From contig NC_068920.1 in NCBI RefSeq assembly GCF_023091745.1, positions 150,317,622 to 150,381,621 on the forward strand: 64,000 bases of DNA, given 5' to 3'. The stretch comes from Budorcas taxicolor. Taxonomy: Eukaryota > Chordata > Mammalia > Artiodactyla > Bovidae. The notes beneath the pieces were generated by a model that did not search any database, was not told the DNA's origin, and worked only from the letters and a program-made list of their open reading frames with translations. The position numbers and the translations under genes are program-made. Below, one piece after another: positions 34,062-45,938 of the stretch (its first letter is position 1; each line of letters begins with the position of its first letter).

Positions 34062-34235
34062 CGTGGGCTTCCCTGGTGGCTCAGATGGTAAAGAATCTGC
34101 TTGCAATGATTGAGACTGGGGTTTGATCCCTGGGTTGGGAAGATCCCCTGGAGAAGGAAATGGCAGCCCACTCCAGTATTCTTGCCTGGAGAATCCCATG
34201 GACAGAGGAGCCTGGAGGGCTATAGTATGCACAGT
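34062..34235 (+). mobile_element. Bov-tA SINE, 3' truncated
   Basis: Well-preserved head ('gggcttccctggtggctcag', then 'gtttgatccctgggttggg') and body to 'gcctggagggctatagta', after which the usual 'gtcggacacgactgag' end is replaced by unrelated sequence. Confidence 0.95.
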
Positions 34236-35329
34236 CACGGAAGCAGGGGTGAGTTTGTGTGGGAACCACAGAGCTCCTCCTGTGAACACATGTCTTCCCT
34301 GGACAGGATTAGAAAACATCAGTGGGACATGAACCACGAGCTTGACAGTGTGTTTAACACTGTGCAGAGTGACTTGGAAGCGCTTGCCTGGGGCGTGAAG
34401 ACTGAGTCAGCCCTGCACAGGGACAGTCACAGTTGCTCTGGTCAGAAAGAGATGACACTTGGGAAAGTGTCATTTCCTCTGTTGCTGTAATCATCCTGAG
34501 TGACGCTTAACCCCTGTGGCGGTGACGGCTCTGCGACAACATCCGCACCCGGGCCAGAGACCCTGGATCCCTGGAGTCCTGGGCGGACAGCTGGCGGGCT
34601 GGGCTGGTGTGCTCATGGGCAAAGAATTCCCCATGGCAGCTGTCGGGCCCACATACCCAACGTGCCTGGTCCCCAGGGCAACTGGTGGGCGTGGCCCTGA
34701 TGCCAGCAGCTCCCACTCTGCCTGCCTGCTCAGAAGACCCTCCTCTCCCAGGTAGCCCCGGGGTTGGTCCAGGGGTGGGGCAAAGGCCAAAGGAAAAGTG
34801 CAAGGAGAGGAGGAAGTTAGGAGGGACGCCAGCTTGCTGGTGGGGAGGTGGAAGGAAAACCCCAGGAGCATTTAGTGAAAAGAGGCTGCCTTTCAAAAAG
34901 AACATTTCCTCTCCCTCTTACTCCTGTTTACAGGTATTCCTTGGAAAGGAGTTGTCATACACCTCTTGTTTAAGAGGTTTGTGGAGCAGAAAAGAGCAAG
35001 GAGCTGGAGCAAGACCACAGATAAGTCTTGGTTTCCTGCTTTGGAGACTAGATGCCTTCCTACTGTGAAGGGCTGTCACAGTCTCAGGTGCTGCACTGGG
35101 AGGGCGCTGAATGTGTGGCCACCAGATGCTGCTATCCAGGTAGCCCCCACATCCATCACAGCATCCTCCTCTTCCTCTGGTCCAGGGTAGTCTTTCCCAC
35201 TGAGCTTACTGACTGGATGAAGAGAGGGATACATTTTGTGAAGTTTGTCACATGTGTGTTAAATTTCAGGAGCCATAACTCTGAATCCATTATTCTGTGC
35301 ACGAAAATAGGAGAAAATAAAAGTATGAG
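34236..35329. other. GC-richer unique stretch, no gene accepted
   Basis: Overlapping frames of 126-153 codons (34110-35068, both strands) have no recognised domain and are typical of chance frames in GC-rich DNA. No promoter or repeat recognised. Confidence 0.45.
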
Positions 35330-35640
35330 AAAGAGCAAGTGAAATCCAAAGCAAGCAGAAGAAAAGAAATAATAAAAACTAATAGAGCAGAAATCCATGA
35401 AATCGAAAACAGGAAATCAGTAAAGAAAATCTATAAAAGCAAAAACTGATTCTTTGTAAAGATCAATAAAATTGATAAGCCTTCAGCCAGGTGAACTAAG
35501 AAAAAAAAGAAAAGGATGTAAATATCAGAAATGAAACAGAGGCCAACACTACAGTTCCCATGGAATAAAAGACTGTTACGCACAACTCTGTGCCTACAAA
35601 TTTGATAACCTAGATGAACCGGATCCATTTCTTGAAGATA
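35330..35640 (+). mobile_element. Ancient L1 ORF2 fragment
   Basis: 'agcagaagaaaagaaataat', 'gagcagaaatccatgaaatc', 'aactgattctttgtaaagat', 'aaaattgataagccttcagc' and 'atttgataacctagatgaac' follow the ORF2 linker region before the RT domain in old mammalian L1. Stops and frameshifts throughout. Confidence 0.8.
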
Positions 35641-36029
35641 TAATCTATGGATTCTCTGCAGTCCTGCGTGTCTCTGTAATGTCTTCAGTGTGCCAGCTAT
35701 TGCTGGGGAGTTTCATCTGAAGACTCATTTCCTTCTTTTGGTCTGAGGAAATCTGTTACTTCTTCTCTTCTATTATTGCTTCCATTTTATTTTCTTTAGT
35801 CTTTTTCTGGAATTTTTATCAGTTTCATGTTGGTCCTCTTGCACTAGTTTAATCTGTGCTTTCTAGTATACTCTTAATCTCACTGTAAGATCTGAGAGAT
35901 TTATAAAGTATCATTTCCAGTTGTAAATTTCAAATATAATAGAGGTCATGAGAGATCTGCTTTCTGCTCTGTCTCACTTCCCCAGAACATCCTCTCTCCT
36001 GTAGGCTGTTTGTAGAAACAAAGCACTCT
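35641..36029. mobile_element. Possible ancient L1 3' region
   Basis: T-rich sequence with 'ctttttctggaatttttatc' and 'gttggtcctcttgcactagt' resembles an ancient L1 phrase ('tttctggaatttctatt ... gttggacctcttgga'). Weak. Confidence 0.3.
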
Positions 36030-36110
36030 GCTTTCTCATAGCCAAGAAGGAAATGGGAGGGTCAGTCCTACAACTGCAAGGAACTAAGTTCTCCAACAAC
36101 TTGAATGAGG
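36030..36110 (+). mobile_element. Possible MaLR (MLT1-type) LTR fragment
   Basis: 'gtcagtcctacaactgcaag', 'gaactaagttctccaacaac' and 'ttgaatgaggtt' resemble the MLT1 phrase 'cagtcctacaaccacaag ... gaattctgccaacaacctgaatgag'. Short, non-coding. Confidence 0.4.
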
Positions 36111-37014
36111 TTATGATATTGAAAGAGAGTCTGTAGTGTGTCCAGTGGTGTGGCTAAGTTGTTTGCATACTATCCACAAATACTCTTGTTTCTAGTCTTA
36201 TTTCTAAATACCAACTGCTGTGCTGTTAACTAATTTTGAACCCAGGGACATGCTGAATTCCAATTACTAGTTTGCTTTGCTATTTTTTAAAGCCCGAGTT
36301 ATTTATCTCTTTACCTGTTTCATCTTCCCATCGTCTTCCATCCATCTCGTTCCAGATATATGTGGGAATTTCTAAACTTGTTCACTATTACTTATCCCAG
36401 TTTTGTCTTCTGAGCTTTTATTTCAGTGAATGTCTTTAGAAGAGGAAGAACAAATGTGTATGTTTATTGCTCAATTCTGAGCTGGAGATGCCTGATTAAT
36501 CTTTTAAAGAAACTGATTTTCAAACTGATATCCTTTATGTTCATTCTTTATTTGCTTGCATTTCCATAAAGGCAATGCATGGGTGAAAATATTGTTTTCA
36601 ATTCCATATGATTACTGTAAAAAATGCAGCCGAGTACACAATACTTGAAAAGTGTTTAACTCATTCTACAAGGATTAATATTTGCACTGAATATCTAATG
36701 GGAAACTAGCTCCCTCTAAAAGATGCATTCTAGTAGATGAGATGCTTGAGTAAATAGTCATCTTCATTACAACGTTAGTTACCTTCTACCTGCCCACCTG
36801 TTCCACTGACACCCTCCCTGGTGATGCAACCCGGGCCCCAGGGGAGCTCCATGTGCTGACTTGAGGGGTTGAGATGGGACTCTGGGGGAACATGAGGAGC
36901 TAGGATAAGAAAAGAGGAAAGGATGACAACGAGGAGGAAAGGAGTGAGAGGGACCCTTGAATGTCTAATTTAGAGTGAGTCAAATGGAAAATCAGAGTCC
37001 TAGTTCCTTTGGGT
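36111..37014. other. Unique AT-rich stretch
   Basis: No repeat or gene recognised. Confidence 0.4.
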
Positions 37015-37640
37015 TGTAACACAACACCATTGACCCATGACTTATTTCTCACAGTCCTGCAGGCTGAGAAGTCCAAGATATGGCATCAGCAGATTTGGAG
37101 TCGAGTTCAGAGATGGCCAAGGGCTCCCTGTTTCCTCACAGGATGGAAGGGGCAGGGGAGCCCTCTGGGGTCTCCTTTATAACGACATTGAAAGTGAAAG
37201 TCATAGCCGTGCCCCCGACTCTTTGCGACTCCATGGTCTATATGGTCTGTGGAATTCTCCAGGCCAGAATGCTGGAGTGGATGGCCATTCCCTTCTCCAG
37301 GGAATCTTCCCAACCCAGGGATTGAACCCAGGTCTCCCACATTGCAGGAGGACTCTTTACCCAACTGAGAAGCCCAAGAATACTGGCGTGTGTAGCCTAT
37401 CACTTCTCCATCAGATCTTCCCAATCCAAGAATCTAACTGGGGTCTCCTGCATTGCAGGTGGATTCTTTACATACTGAGCCACAGGGAAAATGAAGGAAA
37501 TTGTTCCCTTGAAGAAATCTCCACCCTTGTGACCTAATTCTCAAAGGTACCTCCTCCAAATACCATCTCCTTGGGAGTTAGAATTAAAATATTTGAATTT
37601 TGAGGTAACACAAGAACACAAGCATTCTGTCTACAATAAT
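37015..37640 (-). mobile_element. MLT1-type MaLR LTR, antisense, split by a SINE dimer
   Basis: The left part ('cccatgacttatttctcaca', 'gtcctgcaggctgagaagtc', 'caagatatggcatcagcaga') and right part ('cacccttgtgacctaattct', 'aaaggtacctcctccaaata', 'ccatctccttgggagttaga') are the reverse complement of a non-coding MaLR LTR with the usual order. The SINE dimer at 37182-37490 lies between. No viral coding sequence is present. Confidence 0.75.
37182..37490 (-). mobile_element. Compound Bov-tA dimer
   Basis: Reverse-complement SINE with a complete unit (to about 37374, 'actgagaagcccaagaatac') joined to a second partial unit with its own head ('catactgagccacaggga'). The internal junction, read on the SINE strand, is 'agtattcttgggcttc', the same as in the dimer at 59549. 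It sits inside the LTR. Confidence 0.88.
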
Positions 37641-38931
37641 CACCAAATAGAGCAGATTTGAGATATGCTGTGTTCAAAGCAAGAGTATTTAAAAACAGAA
37701 ACATTTCCTTATTCATATAATGGAAAGACCACCAGGCCAGGAGGTGGCATGTTTCAAGGTCTAGCATCAGCTATTAGTTATGGTACTAGTTAGTGCTTTG
37801 GCTTTGAGAAACTCTCCTAGAGGCACTGGTCTGTTTGTATCATGAGGATTAATGATGCAGAATTCTCTTTGCAGATCGAACATGATATTCCTCTGAAAAA
37901 ATTATGACATTTTCTCTTTTATGGAGTAAGAAATGGGGTATAGATCCTAGGTGAAGAGTCACTGGCTATATCAAGACAATAAAATATTTATATATAAGGT
38001 TTACAGTTAAACAAAAGAGAGCCCAATGAAAGGTTCTGATACTTAATTTTTGAAAGATAAATGAAAAACCTGATGGGATTCATACAACTCTAAATAAATC
38101 AAGCCCAAATTTTGAAAGAACTGCCAATTGCTCAGTCCACTAATGTTCAGATCCATGCTTGTCTAGAATTAGGCTTATGAGAAAATAATTATAATTCATA
38201 GAGAATGATGGTTTTATTTCAACCTCACTGATCAGATTCACATTTTACAGGCACAAATACACTAGCACAAATGTAGTATAAATATCTACTGTGATAATAA
38301 AACATATTTATTAAAAATTTAGTCTAACATTTTTCACAAATGTGAAACTCTCCAAGTGCTTTGTATAAATTGACTCCATAGGGGTCTTGATAAAATAGCA
38401 AATGAGTTTTTTAATGTTATGAGCTTTTGAAAATAGCCCGTGAAAAGGAGCTATATTGTGTTCCAGCGAGGCAGTTGACTCAGCTGCCCATCACTGATGA
38501 GGGCAGAAGAACTAATTTGAGATTAGTCAGTTGTTCTTTTCAGAATTTCAGGAAAGCCATATGAGATATCCAATTTGTGTTTCAGCGAGTCTTGTTTCCC
38601 AGTGCAGGTCATTGGTCTCAGAACATTTTGTAAGCACATACAGTTTCTGCCTTGTTCCAGCAGGTGCTATTTCAGCAAAGCTGGAGGAAGTCAGCAGAGC
38701 TCCCATAACAACAGGAATAAGACCACACCTCATGCAGAGTGGGATCTCAGTAAATGTGGGCATAAAGTTAGAACTGATTGAGTTTGATTTTGTGAGTCAG
38801 TGGTAGAAGAACCTCAATTTGAGCATTAAGGTATGTCTCTGTCGCTTAATAAAGCATCCCATGTCTGAGACTCAGGTCCTCCTGCTGTCTCAAAGTTTGG
38901 TCTCCTCGACCGAGACTTAGTAAAATAATAA
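37641..38931. other. Unique stretch; possible weak MIR at 37725-37860
   Basis: Mostly unique AT-rich DNA. 'catcagctattagttatgg' and 'gtttgtatcatgaggattaa' hint at a very diverged MIR. Frames around 38531-38806 show no domain. Confidence 0.35.
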
Positions 38932-39000
38932 CCAAGGATTATTGTGTAATAATAATAATTATTACATATTAACATATTAAATATGCTAATTAATCCTTGG
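38932..39000. repeat. AT-rich inverted repeat
   Basis: Perfect 10-bp arms ccaaggatta (38932-38941) and taatccttgg (38991-39000) enclose 49 bp that is almost entirely A/T and itself partly palindromic ('aataataattatta'). It could extrude as a cruciform. Confidence 0.85.
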
Positions 39001-39263
39001 AGTATTTAAGTTTTAAATTAAAGAGTTGCTGCAGGAATCTGGAAACTTCAGTGACATGAAGTTTGATGAATAGACATGGGCTCTGATGATGGTTAAAGGT
39101 ATTTTGCCTCCCTTGCTATAAAAAATTATAATGACTTCATCTTTCCTATTTTGTCCTTCTTCTTTCTCTAACAAAGCGCTATTCAGTTTTTTTTCTTAAT
39201 CCTAGATGTTTGCCTAGAAATTGAAGCTCGCAGTTTTTAATGATGTTGCCATGGTTCAGGTGT

Positions 39264-39693
39264 CCAGTTCAGTTCAGTCGCTCAGTCGTGTGTGACTCTT
39301 TGCCACCCCATGGACTGCAGCACGCCAGGCTTCCCTGTCTATCACCAACCCCCGAAGTTTACTCAAACTCATGTTCATTGAGTTGGTGATGCCATCCGAC
39401 CATCTCATCCTCTGTTGTACCCTTCTCCTCCTGCCTTCAATCTTTCCCAGCATCAGGGTCTTTTAGAATGAATCAGTTCTTCACATCAGGTGGCCAAAGG
39501 ATTGGAGTTTCAGCTTCAGCATCAGTCCTTCCAATGAATATTCAGGACTGATTTCTTCTTCGGCACTCGGCTTTCTTTATAGTCCAACTCTCACATCCAC
39601 ATATGACCGCTGGAAAAACCATAGATTTGGCTAGATGGACCTTTGTCAGCAAAGTTATGTCTCTGCTTTTTAATATGCCGTCTAGGTTGGCCA
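39264..39693 (-). mobile_element. BovB 3' end with internal deletion
   Basis: Reverse-complement BovB from 'ccagttcagttcagtcgctc' to 'taatatgccgtctaggttgg'. At about 39556 the sequence jumps from 'caggactgatttc' to 'ttcttcggcactcggctttc', losing roughly 85 bp that the other copies keep ('cagtccaagggactctcaag' region). Confidence 0.92.
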
Positions 39694-40982
39694 TACGCCT
39701 GTGAAAATGAGCTATGCCTGCTCTCATATCTTCGTTCGTCTTCGTGAATCTATACTAGTGTTGTTCTGTGAGTGGTGGAGAAGTGAGATGGGGAAGAATA
39801 TTAACTAGGCTATTAGAGTGTTTCCAGAGCAGATCCACCCCAGCAGTGTAGAATCCAATACAGGGGCAAAACCGCCAGAGATTAGAAAAGAGAAAGCCCA
39901 CCATTGAAAAGGATAAATGGAAGATTCCATTCAGGAGACCACCTCACTGGTCTTCTCCACCAGCTGCCGCACAAGATCATTATACCCTAGCATGCGGCCA
40001 GATCCTGAGAAAAGGCTGAGTAGCTTCATCATCAGCCAGTACCTCTGGACATTCACGGCAAAGGATCATCAAATTAAGGGACTAATTATGATTATCCCTT
40101 CTTCTCCATACCCACCCTCTCAGCACTGCCAGACTCCCATCTTTAGATCAAACCAGCCCTGCTCCCCACCTGCCAACCCTGCTCACTAAACCCACACAGA
40201 TGTATCAATGAGCTCTACGACTGAATTTTAAACTTCCAAACTCAATTCAACGTTGAGCTGTTCCAGACATCCTCAAACCAACCTCACATTAGTTTCCCAG
40301 TCTCTGAAGTGGTTGTACTAATGTTTCAAGACTTCCTGTGACATCCACTTAATCCTTGCTCTCACACCCTCAATACGATCTTCTCTGGGTTTCATGGGTG
40401 ATAGAAGTCACTAAAGGTAACTCCTGTCTGCACTTCCACTGGCTTCCTCCATCTCACACTTCACTTGTCACTCCCTGCCTGTGTGTGTCCTCCTTGCTTA
40501 TCTCAGGGGTGATAGTGACCATTCCTAGTGAAAAACCAATGCCTTGACCACATGTCATTTGACTTCCTTCATCATCTCCTTCCCTGTTAACATCTTCCTC
40601 CATGAACTATCCAGCTGGGGTATTGCAGGTTGGATAGTCAGTTTTTCTCTTTTCACTACCTCCTTCTCATCCCGTAAATATATTGCTTACATCCCCATGT
40701 TGTGCAAACCACATTGGAGATGTTATACATTTGTTCGTTATTTTGGTGGTTTTCTGGCAAACCACAATAACCATTTCTGGAGGAAAAAAATGACTTCTTT
40801 TAATCATGCCCAGAGTCTCCATATTGGATAGAAGAAGGACTGATCGCCCATCTTGCAAGTACAGTTTTCTTCATTTCCTTTCTCCTTCAAGCTTCAGTCC
40901 CATTCCATTTGTCAAAATGGAATGCCTCTTTCTGTGTCTGGCTTGATTGTGGAGAAGTTTTTGACCCTGTTGGAAAAAACAA
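39694..40982. other. Unique stretch, nothing recognised
   Basis: Pyrimidine-leaning unique DNA. Frames at 39917-40189 and 40544-40831 have no domain. Confidence 0.4.
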
Positions 40983-41100
40983 GGTGAAAATGAAAGTGTT
41001 AGTTGCTCAGCGGTGTCAGACTGTAGCCTTCCAGGCTCCTTTGTCAATGGGATTTCCCAGGCAAGAACTGATACCGACTTCTCCTATAGATTCTGGGTCT
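40983..41100 (-). mobile_element. Bov-tA SINE, heavily diverged
   Basis: Reverse-complement remnants: 'aaatgaaagtgttagttgct', 'gtagccttccaggctccttt', 'gggatttcccaggcaagaac', then a degraded remainder ending 'gggtctccacgtctct'. Internal parts are deleted. Confidence 0.8.
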
Positions 41101-42261
41101 CCACGTCTCTGTTTCTCCAGCTTCCCTTAGTACTGTTCCCAATATCTAACACTGGGTCTTCTTCCTTTCTCTCTCTTGAAGTGAGATGCTGCCACAACAC
41201 TGCTAGTATCTCTAAGAAGGAAAGAAGTCATTGCCCAGAGTGTGATGAGTCAAGTATCCCTTGTTCTGGGAATGGTCATCTGGGATATGGAAGCTCCAGG
41301 CCTTTTAGAGTCAGGAGGACACAGCAACAGGGAAAGAGCTGAGATGAAGTGAGGGAAAGAGGGCATCAGAATCCCCAGGGTCCCAGTTAGATCCAGAGGA
41401 TAACTACACAAACAAGGACTTAAACCATGTCAAAAAGTGATGGAGATGAGAACAGACACTGTGGAGGTCTAGCTGCATTTCGCAGGGCAAAGGTTGAGAG
41501 TATGGCTTTACTTGCTTTTTCAGAAATGAACTATTTCAGGCATACAAACATCTGGACTATGATATAATAAACACATAATTGAAGAAATACATAAAAGAGC
41601 TGATTGGAGCCCCTGAGCACTCCTCTGCGCAATCTCACTCTTGCCTCTTTCCCAGGAATTCTTGTTTCTCCATATTTGATGCTTTTAAACTTGAACTGCA
41701 CATGAGCATATTTATGAATAACATACTATTTAGATTTGTCTTAACTTCATATGGTTTGTACAAGCCATACAAAGTTTGTGTACTTTTATATGGTTTAAGA
41801 AACCAAAATACATTTTAAAATTTTGCCTTTCAAACTTTAGGATTAGGGCACTTATAATTTATGATTGTAAATATGGATACATGACTATTGGAGAATCTCG
41901 TCTTTGTGTGTGCAGTTTAGTTCATTCATTTTCACTCTCCCTTGGCAGGCGTTCTACTCTCAGATCTTAGGGACACTTTTAAAGGTTCCCATAAATTTCT
42001 ATTTGCGTCCCTTTTGACTTTGTATGCATCTCCACTATCCTAATGACTGAACAAGACTGTGTCTCCAGGTTTGGTTCTTGATGTATCTTCTTAATGACAG
42101 ACTGAAGGCTTCCTAACAGTCACTCCTGCTAGCTCTCATCGTAGGATCCCACATACCCCAGCAAACGGACCACTGTTTTCCCTCTCTGTTAGTAGTTTTC
42201 CAGACCTGCTCTTCTGATGAAAGGTAGAGAGGAAGGAAACTAGCAAGGCTGCTTATTACCT
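41101..42261. other. Unique stretch, nothing recognised
   Basis: No repeat, gene or motif recognised. Confidence 0.4.
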
Positions 42262-42440
42262 GTCTGAGTCTGGACCGCAGGCAGGTTTCTTCAGTAACCC
42301 CATGCTTTCTTTTTTCTCATCTGTAAAATAGGGCTGATAAGGTACTTTCCTCACACTGTTGCAGTGAGGATTAGCAAAGTGTGTAAACTACACACCTGTG
42401 TGTTAGAGAGATGCCTGGCACATGCCCAGTACTGTAGGCA
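42262..42440 (+). mobile_element. MIR SINE
   Basis: 'ttctcatctgtaaaataggg', 'ctgataaggtactttcctca', 'ttgcagtgaggattagcaaa' and 'agatgcctggcacatgccca' give the MIR core and 3' part in order. Confidence 0.88.
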
Positions 42441-42974
42441 GACTAGCTCAAACAACTTCAGATTCCTCCTGATGGTCAACTGGACTAAAACAGAATGAGA
42501 TTTTATAAGCCAAATGCATGTAATATGGTCCTTAAATTGTCAAGGTTCACTTTGAAAGGACATCACCCATCATACCTTCTTTCTGATAGAAATATGGCTG
42601 GAGAATACTTGGAGATTCTCTGTGCAGAATATTGGTCTCCTGAGGGTACTGTCCCCGTGTCAGTCCCATATTGTGGTCACCCATTCATGAAGTGACATCC
42701 CTGGGCAGCCCGGTGTTGGCCTTACTCCCACCGAGGCCAGGATTATGCAGGCTTCGGGGCGGGGAGAATTACAGTATCACATGCTGAACACCCCTGAGCG
42801 TGCCGACTGCAGCGTGACCCAGAACCGCTTTTCCAGATCAGTGTTGTGACTGTTTCCCCAGCTGTTCCTATTAGGATAATTAATATAATTAGCAATAAAG
42901 GCTTTAATTATGGGTGTTTCATGCAAGGCTTTTTATAATTATCACCCAAACCCAATCTAGACACAGAGGAAGCT
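42441..42974. other. Unique stretch; CpG-bearing patch at 42700-42850
   Basis: Non-repetitive. 42700-42850 keeps several CpGs next to an AT-rich TAAT-containing segment (42880-42945), a possible conserved non-coding element. Inference only. Confidence 0.35.
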
Positions 42975-43095
42975 TTCACTGAGTGCCTACTAAGTGTTTT
43001 ACACATAGTAGCTTATTTAACCCTTACAACAATGCTTCAAAGGGAGGTATCACATTTAAGAACAATTTAGTTTAGGATTTAAGAGCCAAGATGGA
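42975..43095 (-). mobile_element. MIR SINE, antisense
   Basis: 'cactgagtgcctactaagtg', 'ttttacacatagtagcttat', 'ttaacccttacaacaatgct' and 'agggaggtatcacatttaag' match the reverse MIR order. Confidence 0.75.
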
Positions 43096-43099
43096 CTGT

Positions 43100-43515
43100 A
43101 CTGCTTTCCTGGGGTTGCTATAACAAAGAACAAGTGTGGTGGCTTAACCACTAGAAATTTACTCTCATATTTCTGGAGGCTAGAAGTTTGAGATCGAGGT
43201 GTAGGTAATCTCTAGGTCATTCTGTGGTCCACGGAGGACAGATCTCTTCCAGGCATTGCTTGCAGCTTCTGAGAGCCTGGCTGTGCCTTGGCGTGGAGAT
43301 GGTCATCTTCTTCCTGTGTCTTCTCATCATCTTCCCCCTCTGCATGTATGTTTCTGTGTCCAGATTTCTCTTTTAATAAAGACACAGTAGTATCAGATTA
43401 GGGCCCATGCAAATGAGCTCTTCTGAACTTGATTGTCTGCAAAGACCTGATTTGTAAGTAAGGTTACATCCTGAGGTGAGAACTTTAACAGTTTTGGGAA
43501 AACACAATTCAACGC
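43100..43515 (-). mobile_element. MLT1-type MaLR LTR, antisense
   Basis: 'ggggttgctataacaaagaa', 'ggtggcttaaccactagaaa', 'tctggaggctagaagtttga', 'cttcctgtgtcttctcatca', 'gtaaggttacatcctgaggt' and 'acagttttgggaaaacacaa' follow the reverse order of a non-coding MaLR LTR about 400 bp long. No coding remnant; inactive. Confidence 0.8.
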
Positions 43516-44169
43516 AATTGCTCAGTTGGAAAAGGACAAAGCTGGGACTTAAATGTAGAGCCATCTCCCTCTGGGCCACTCTGTTCCAATCTCCTCCCTT
43601 CTTAGGCCCGTCTCCTGCCCAATTCAGTTTCTCCTTTTCTACTTTGAAGTCTTATTCTCTTTCTTGAGAGTCCTGCCCTTTTCCTCGGGATCAGCATTTA
43701 AGCATGCTCAGATCGCTTGTATCTTAAAAGTCGTGTTGTGTCTTCATGTCCAGTTTCTACTGTCAGCCATTCTCCACCTCTCCTGTGCTTCTCAGCTGAG
43801 CCATGTGGACTCGGGAACTCCTTCCACCATTTCCCCTCACTGTCTACACACCCCTTGATCTTCTCAGTCTGTCTTCCACCCCAGTCATGCCCCCGGCATG
43901 GTTTTCTCCTGGGTTGTCAAGGACCCCACATCACCAAGGAGCAGGAACACAGACGTCATCTTCTCGCTGGATCCCTCCACAAATCAGAGGGGCTGGACCA
44001 CTCTCTTCATGAAACACTGACTTCTCCTTTCATTTAAATGTTAAAATCCTCATGGACGTCTTTCATCTTTACAATATATTGGTTCCCTAAGTATTTTCAT
44101 TGGTGCCAGCAGCTTCATTGCTCTTCTGTTCTCTGATGACTGCAGTGATTGCCTCTGAGCTGGAGTCTT
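43516..44169. other. Pyrimidine-rich stretch, possibly extending the unnamed repeat
   Basis: The style resembles the ancient repeat called at 44170, but individual phrases cannot be matched. Overlapping plus frames at 43664-44037 show no domain. Confidence 0.3.
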
Positions 44170-44460
44170 CTGGAGCTCTGCCCTAACCATCTAAGTGCCT
44201 TTTCAGTATCTCCAACCATGTGCTTCATGGGCACCTCAATATTAGCTTGTCCACAATCAACTCAAAACTCCCATTATCTCCAAAGCTGCTCTTCTTTCAG
44301 TTCAATAAACGGAGACAATGGCACTAATATGATTTTAAATTTCAGGATAAGAAGCTGATGATTAATTTTGACTGATCCTCTCCTTCCTTCTTCCATCCCC
44401 TCTAATCCCCACATCCTGTCGATCTCATCACCTCTGGCAGGACAAGAGGTGTGGAACATC
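44170..44460 (-). repeat. Ancient mammal-wide repeat, family not named
   Basis: 'cacctcaatattagcttgtc', 'cactaatatgattttaaatt', 'ttttgactgatcctctcctt', 'taatccccacatcctgtcga' resembles the reverse of the repeat at 21215. Strongly diverged. Confidence 0.45.
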
Positions 44461-45664
44461 TCAGAAAATAGAGTTAGAGATTCTTGAGAAACAGCTCCTT
44501 TATTGCAACTTTCCCCAGAAAACTTTTTAAAAGATTAATTTTATTAATTTCTTAGTCTTCCAAAATTAGAAACCCAAATGTCCAAACAACTGGACCAAGA
44601 ACACATCCAGGAAGATGTCCATCAGTATAAAATGAAAAATCAAAGGAAATACACACACTTGAAGACAGGTCTTTCCTTATCTCTGCTTTCCTGTCTATGA
44701 CGAACAGACACTTTTAATTTTGTTTTGGGTTCCCCAGGACCCTAGCTTGAAAAACAAAAGCAAGGTTCATGGCTGACTTCTGCTTCTTAGAATTTAGACA
44801 TTGTGTGATGTTTTTAACTTATAGGAGCTTATATTTCACTAAAAAAATACATCGATGAACACCAAATCCTCTTATGTGTAAGTGATTCTAAACCACGATC
44901 ATCTTTAATTAAAAAAGAGAGTTCAAGAGCGTCAGTGGGTTCTGCCCGGGGAATGCAGGGTCTGAGACCCCAGCGTTTGCTCTGAGGGCTGGGAAGAGGC
45001 TTCATGAGATGGAACAGGGTCTGCAACCAGGGGCTTTGGGGCAGGAACTGAAAGAGACGGAAACTGAGGATACAGAACACATCGTAAAAAGGTAGACACG
45101 GCCTCTGTGATCTTTCATGGGATTGACAACTACAGCAAATAGCTCCGGCTTCACTTCATTCTTTTCCTGTCCTTAACTAAGAACAGACCCAGGATCCCAG
45201 AGGCTCAGTGAGAGAGGGACTAGGGGGGTGGGGGAGGGGTGGGGGCTGGGATGGGGGAGGGCGGGAACCGGTGGCCAGGGAGGAGGCTGCACGAACAAGC
45301 CACCAGCAGCCTCCCCTTTGGAAGCATCCAGGGAAAGCAGCCTGGCCTAATAGGATTTTTTTAAATTTTGTTTTAGGAAAAATCATTTTTATTATTTATT
45401 TTCTTCAAAGTCACTGAATTAGTCCAGCTAATGAACAGTGTTTTTCTCGTCTTCAAAATAGAAAGATTTAAAAAGTAACCTATCACCCAACTTCTGCGCT
45501 CAGTTTAAACAGACCTCACAAATCTGGTGGGTTTTTACAAGCTTCCGATTTCCTGTCTATCTGTAATCCAGGTTAAGAATGCACCACATTGGGAATATTC
45601 GCCCTTTTGTAAGAGTAATAATAAGGGGGGAGACGTGAGTGAGGGAGACCCCAGATGTTTGTCG
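44461..45664. other. Unique stretch with a G-rich motif
   Basis: 'gaaacccaaatgtccaaaca' near 44570 hints at very old L1. The rest is unique apart from the G-rich block at 45223-45265. Confidence 0.35.
45223..45265 (+). repeat. G-quadruplex-type G-rich tract
   Basis: Eight G runs of three or more in 43 bp with loops of one or two bases (G6-T-G5-A-G4-T-G5-CT-G3-AT-G5-A-G3-C-G3). This satisfies the usual G4 motif several times over. Confidence 0.92.
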
Positions 45665-45707
45665 ATGGCCTGTGTGTTGTGCCACGTACTTGGATCATTA
45701 AATAACC

Positions 45708-45930
45708 CTGTGTGCTGTGCTCAGTAACTCCATTGTGCCCGACTCTTTGCAACTCCATGGGCTGTAGCCCGCCAAACTTCTCTGTCCCTGGGATTCTCCA
45801 GGCAAAAATACTAGAGTGGATTGCCATTTCCTACTCTAGGGGATCTTCCGGACCCAAGGATGGAACCCCTGTCTCTTGCGTTTCCTGTACTGCAGGCAGA
45901 TTCTTTACCACTGAGCCACTGGGAAGCCTG
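45708..45930 (-). mobile_element. Bov-tA SINE, first of two at one target
   Basis: Reverse-complement Bov-tA ('cagtaactccattgtgcccg', 'gccatttcctactctagggg', 'ctgagccactgggaagcc'). Flanked by aaataacc at 45700-45707 and 45931-45938. Confidence 0.95.
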
Positions 45931-45938
45931 AAATAACC

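Noticed and set aside
34110..35068. Frames of 126-153 codons on both strands
   Set aside because: They overlap one another, one starts inside a Bov-tA SINE, and none shows a domain.
37015..37640. Provirus around the LTR-like sequences (also 43100-43515, 58235-58645, 60630-60905)
   Set aside because: Only solitary MaLR-type LTR remnants are seen; no gag, pol or env coding sequence or paired LTRs.
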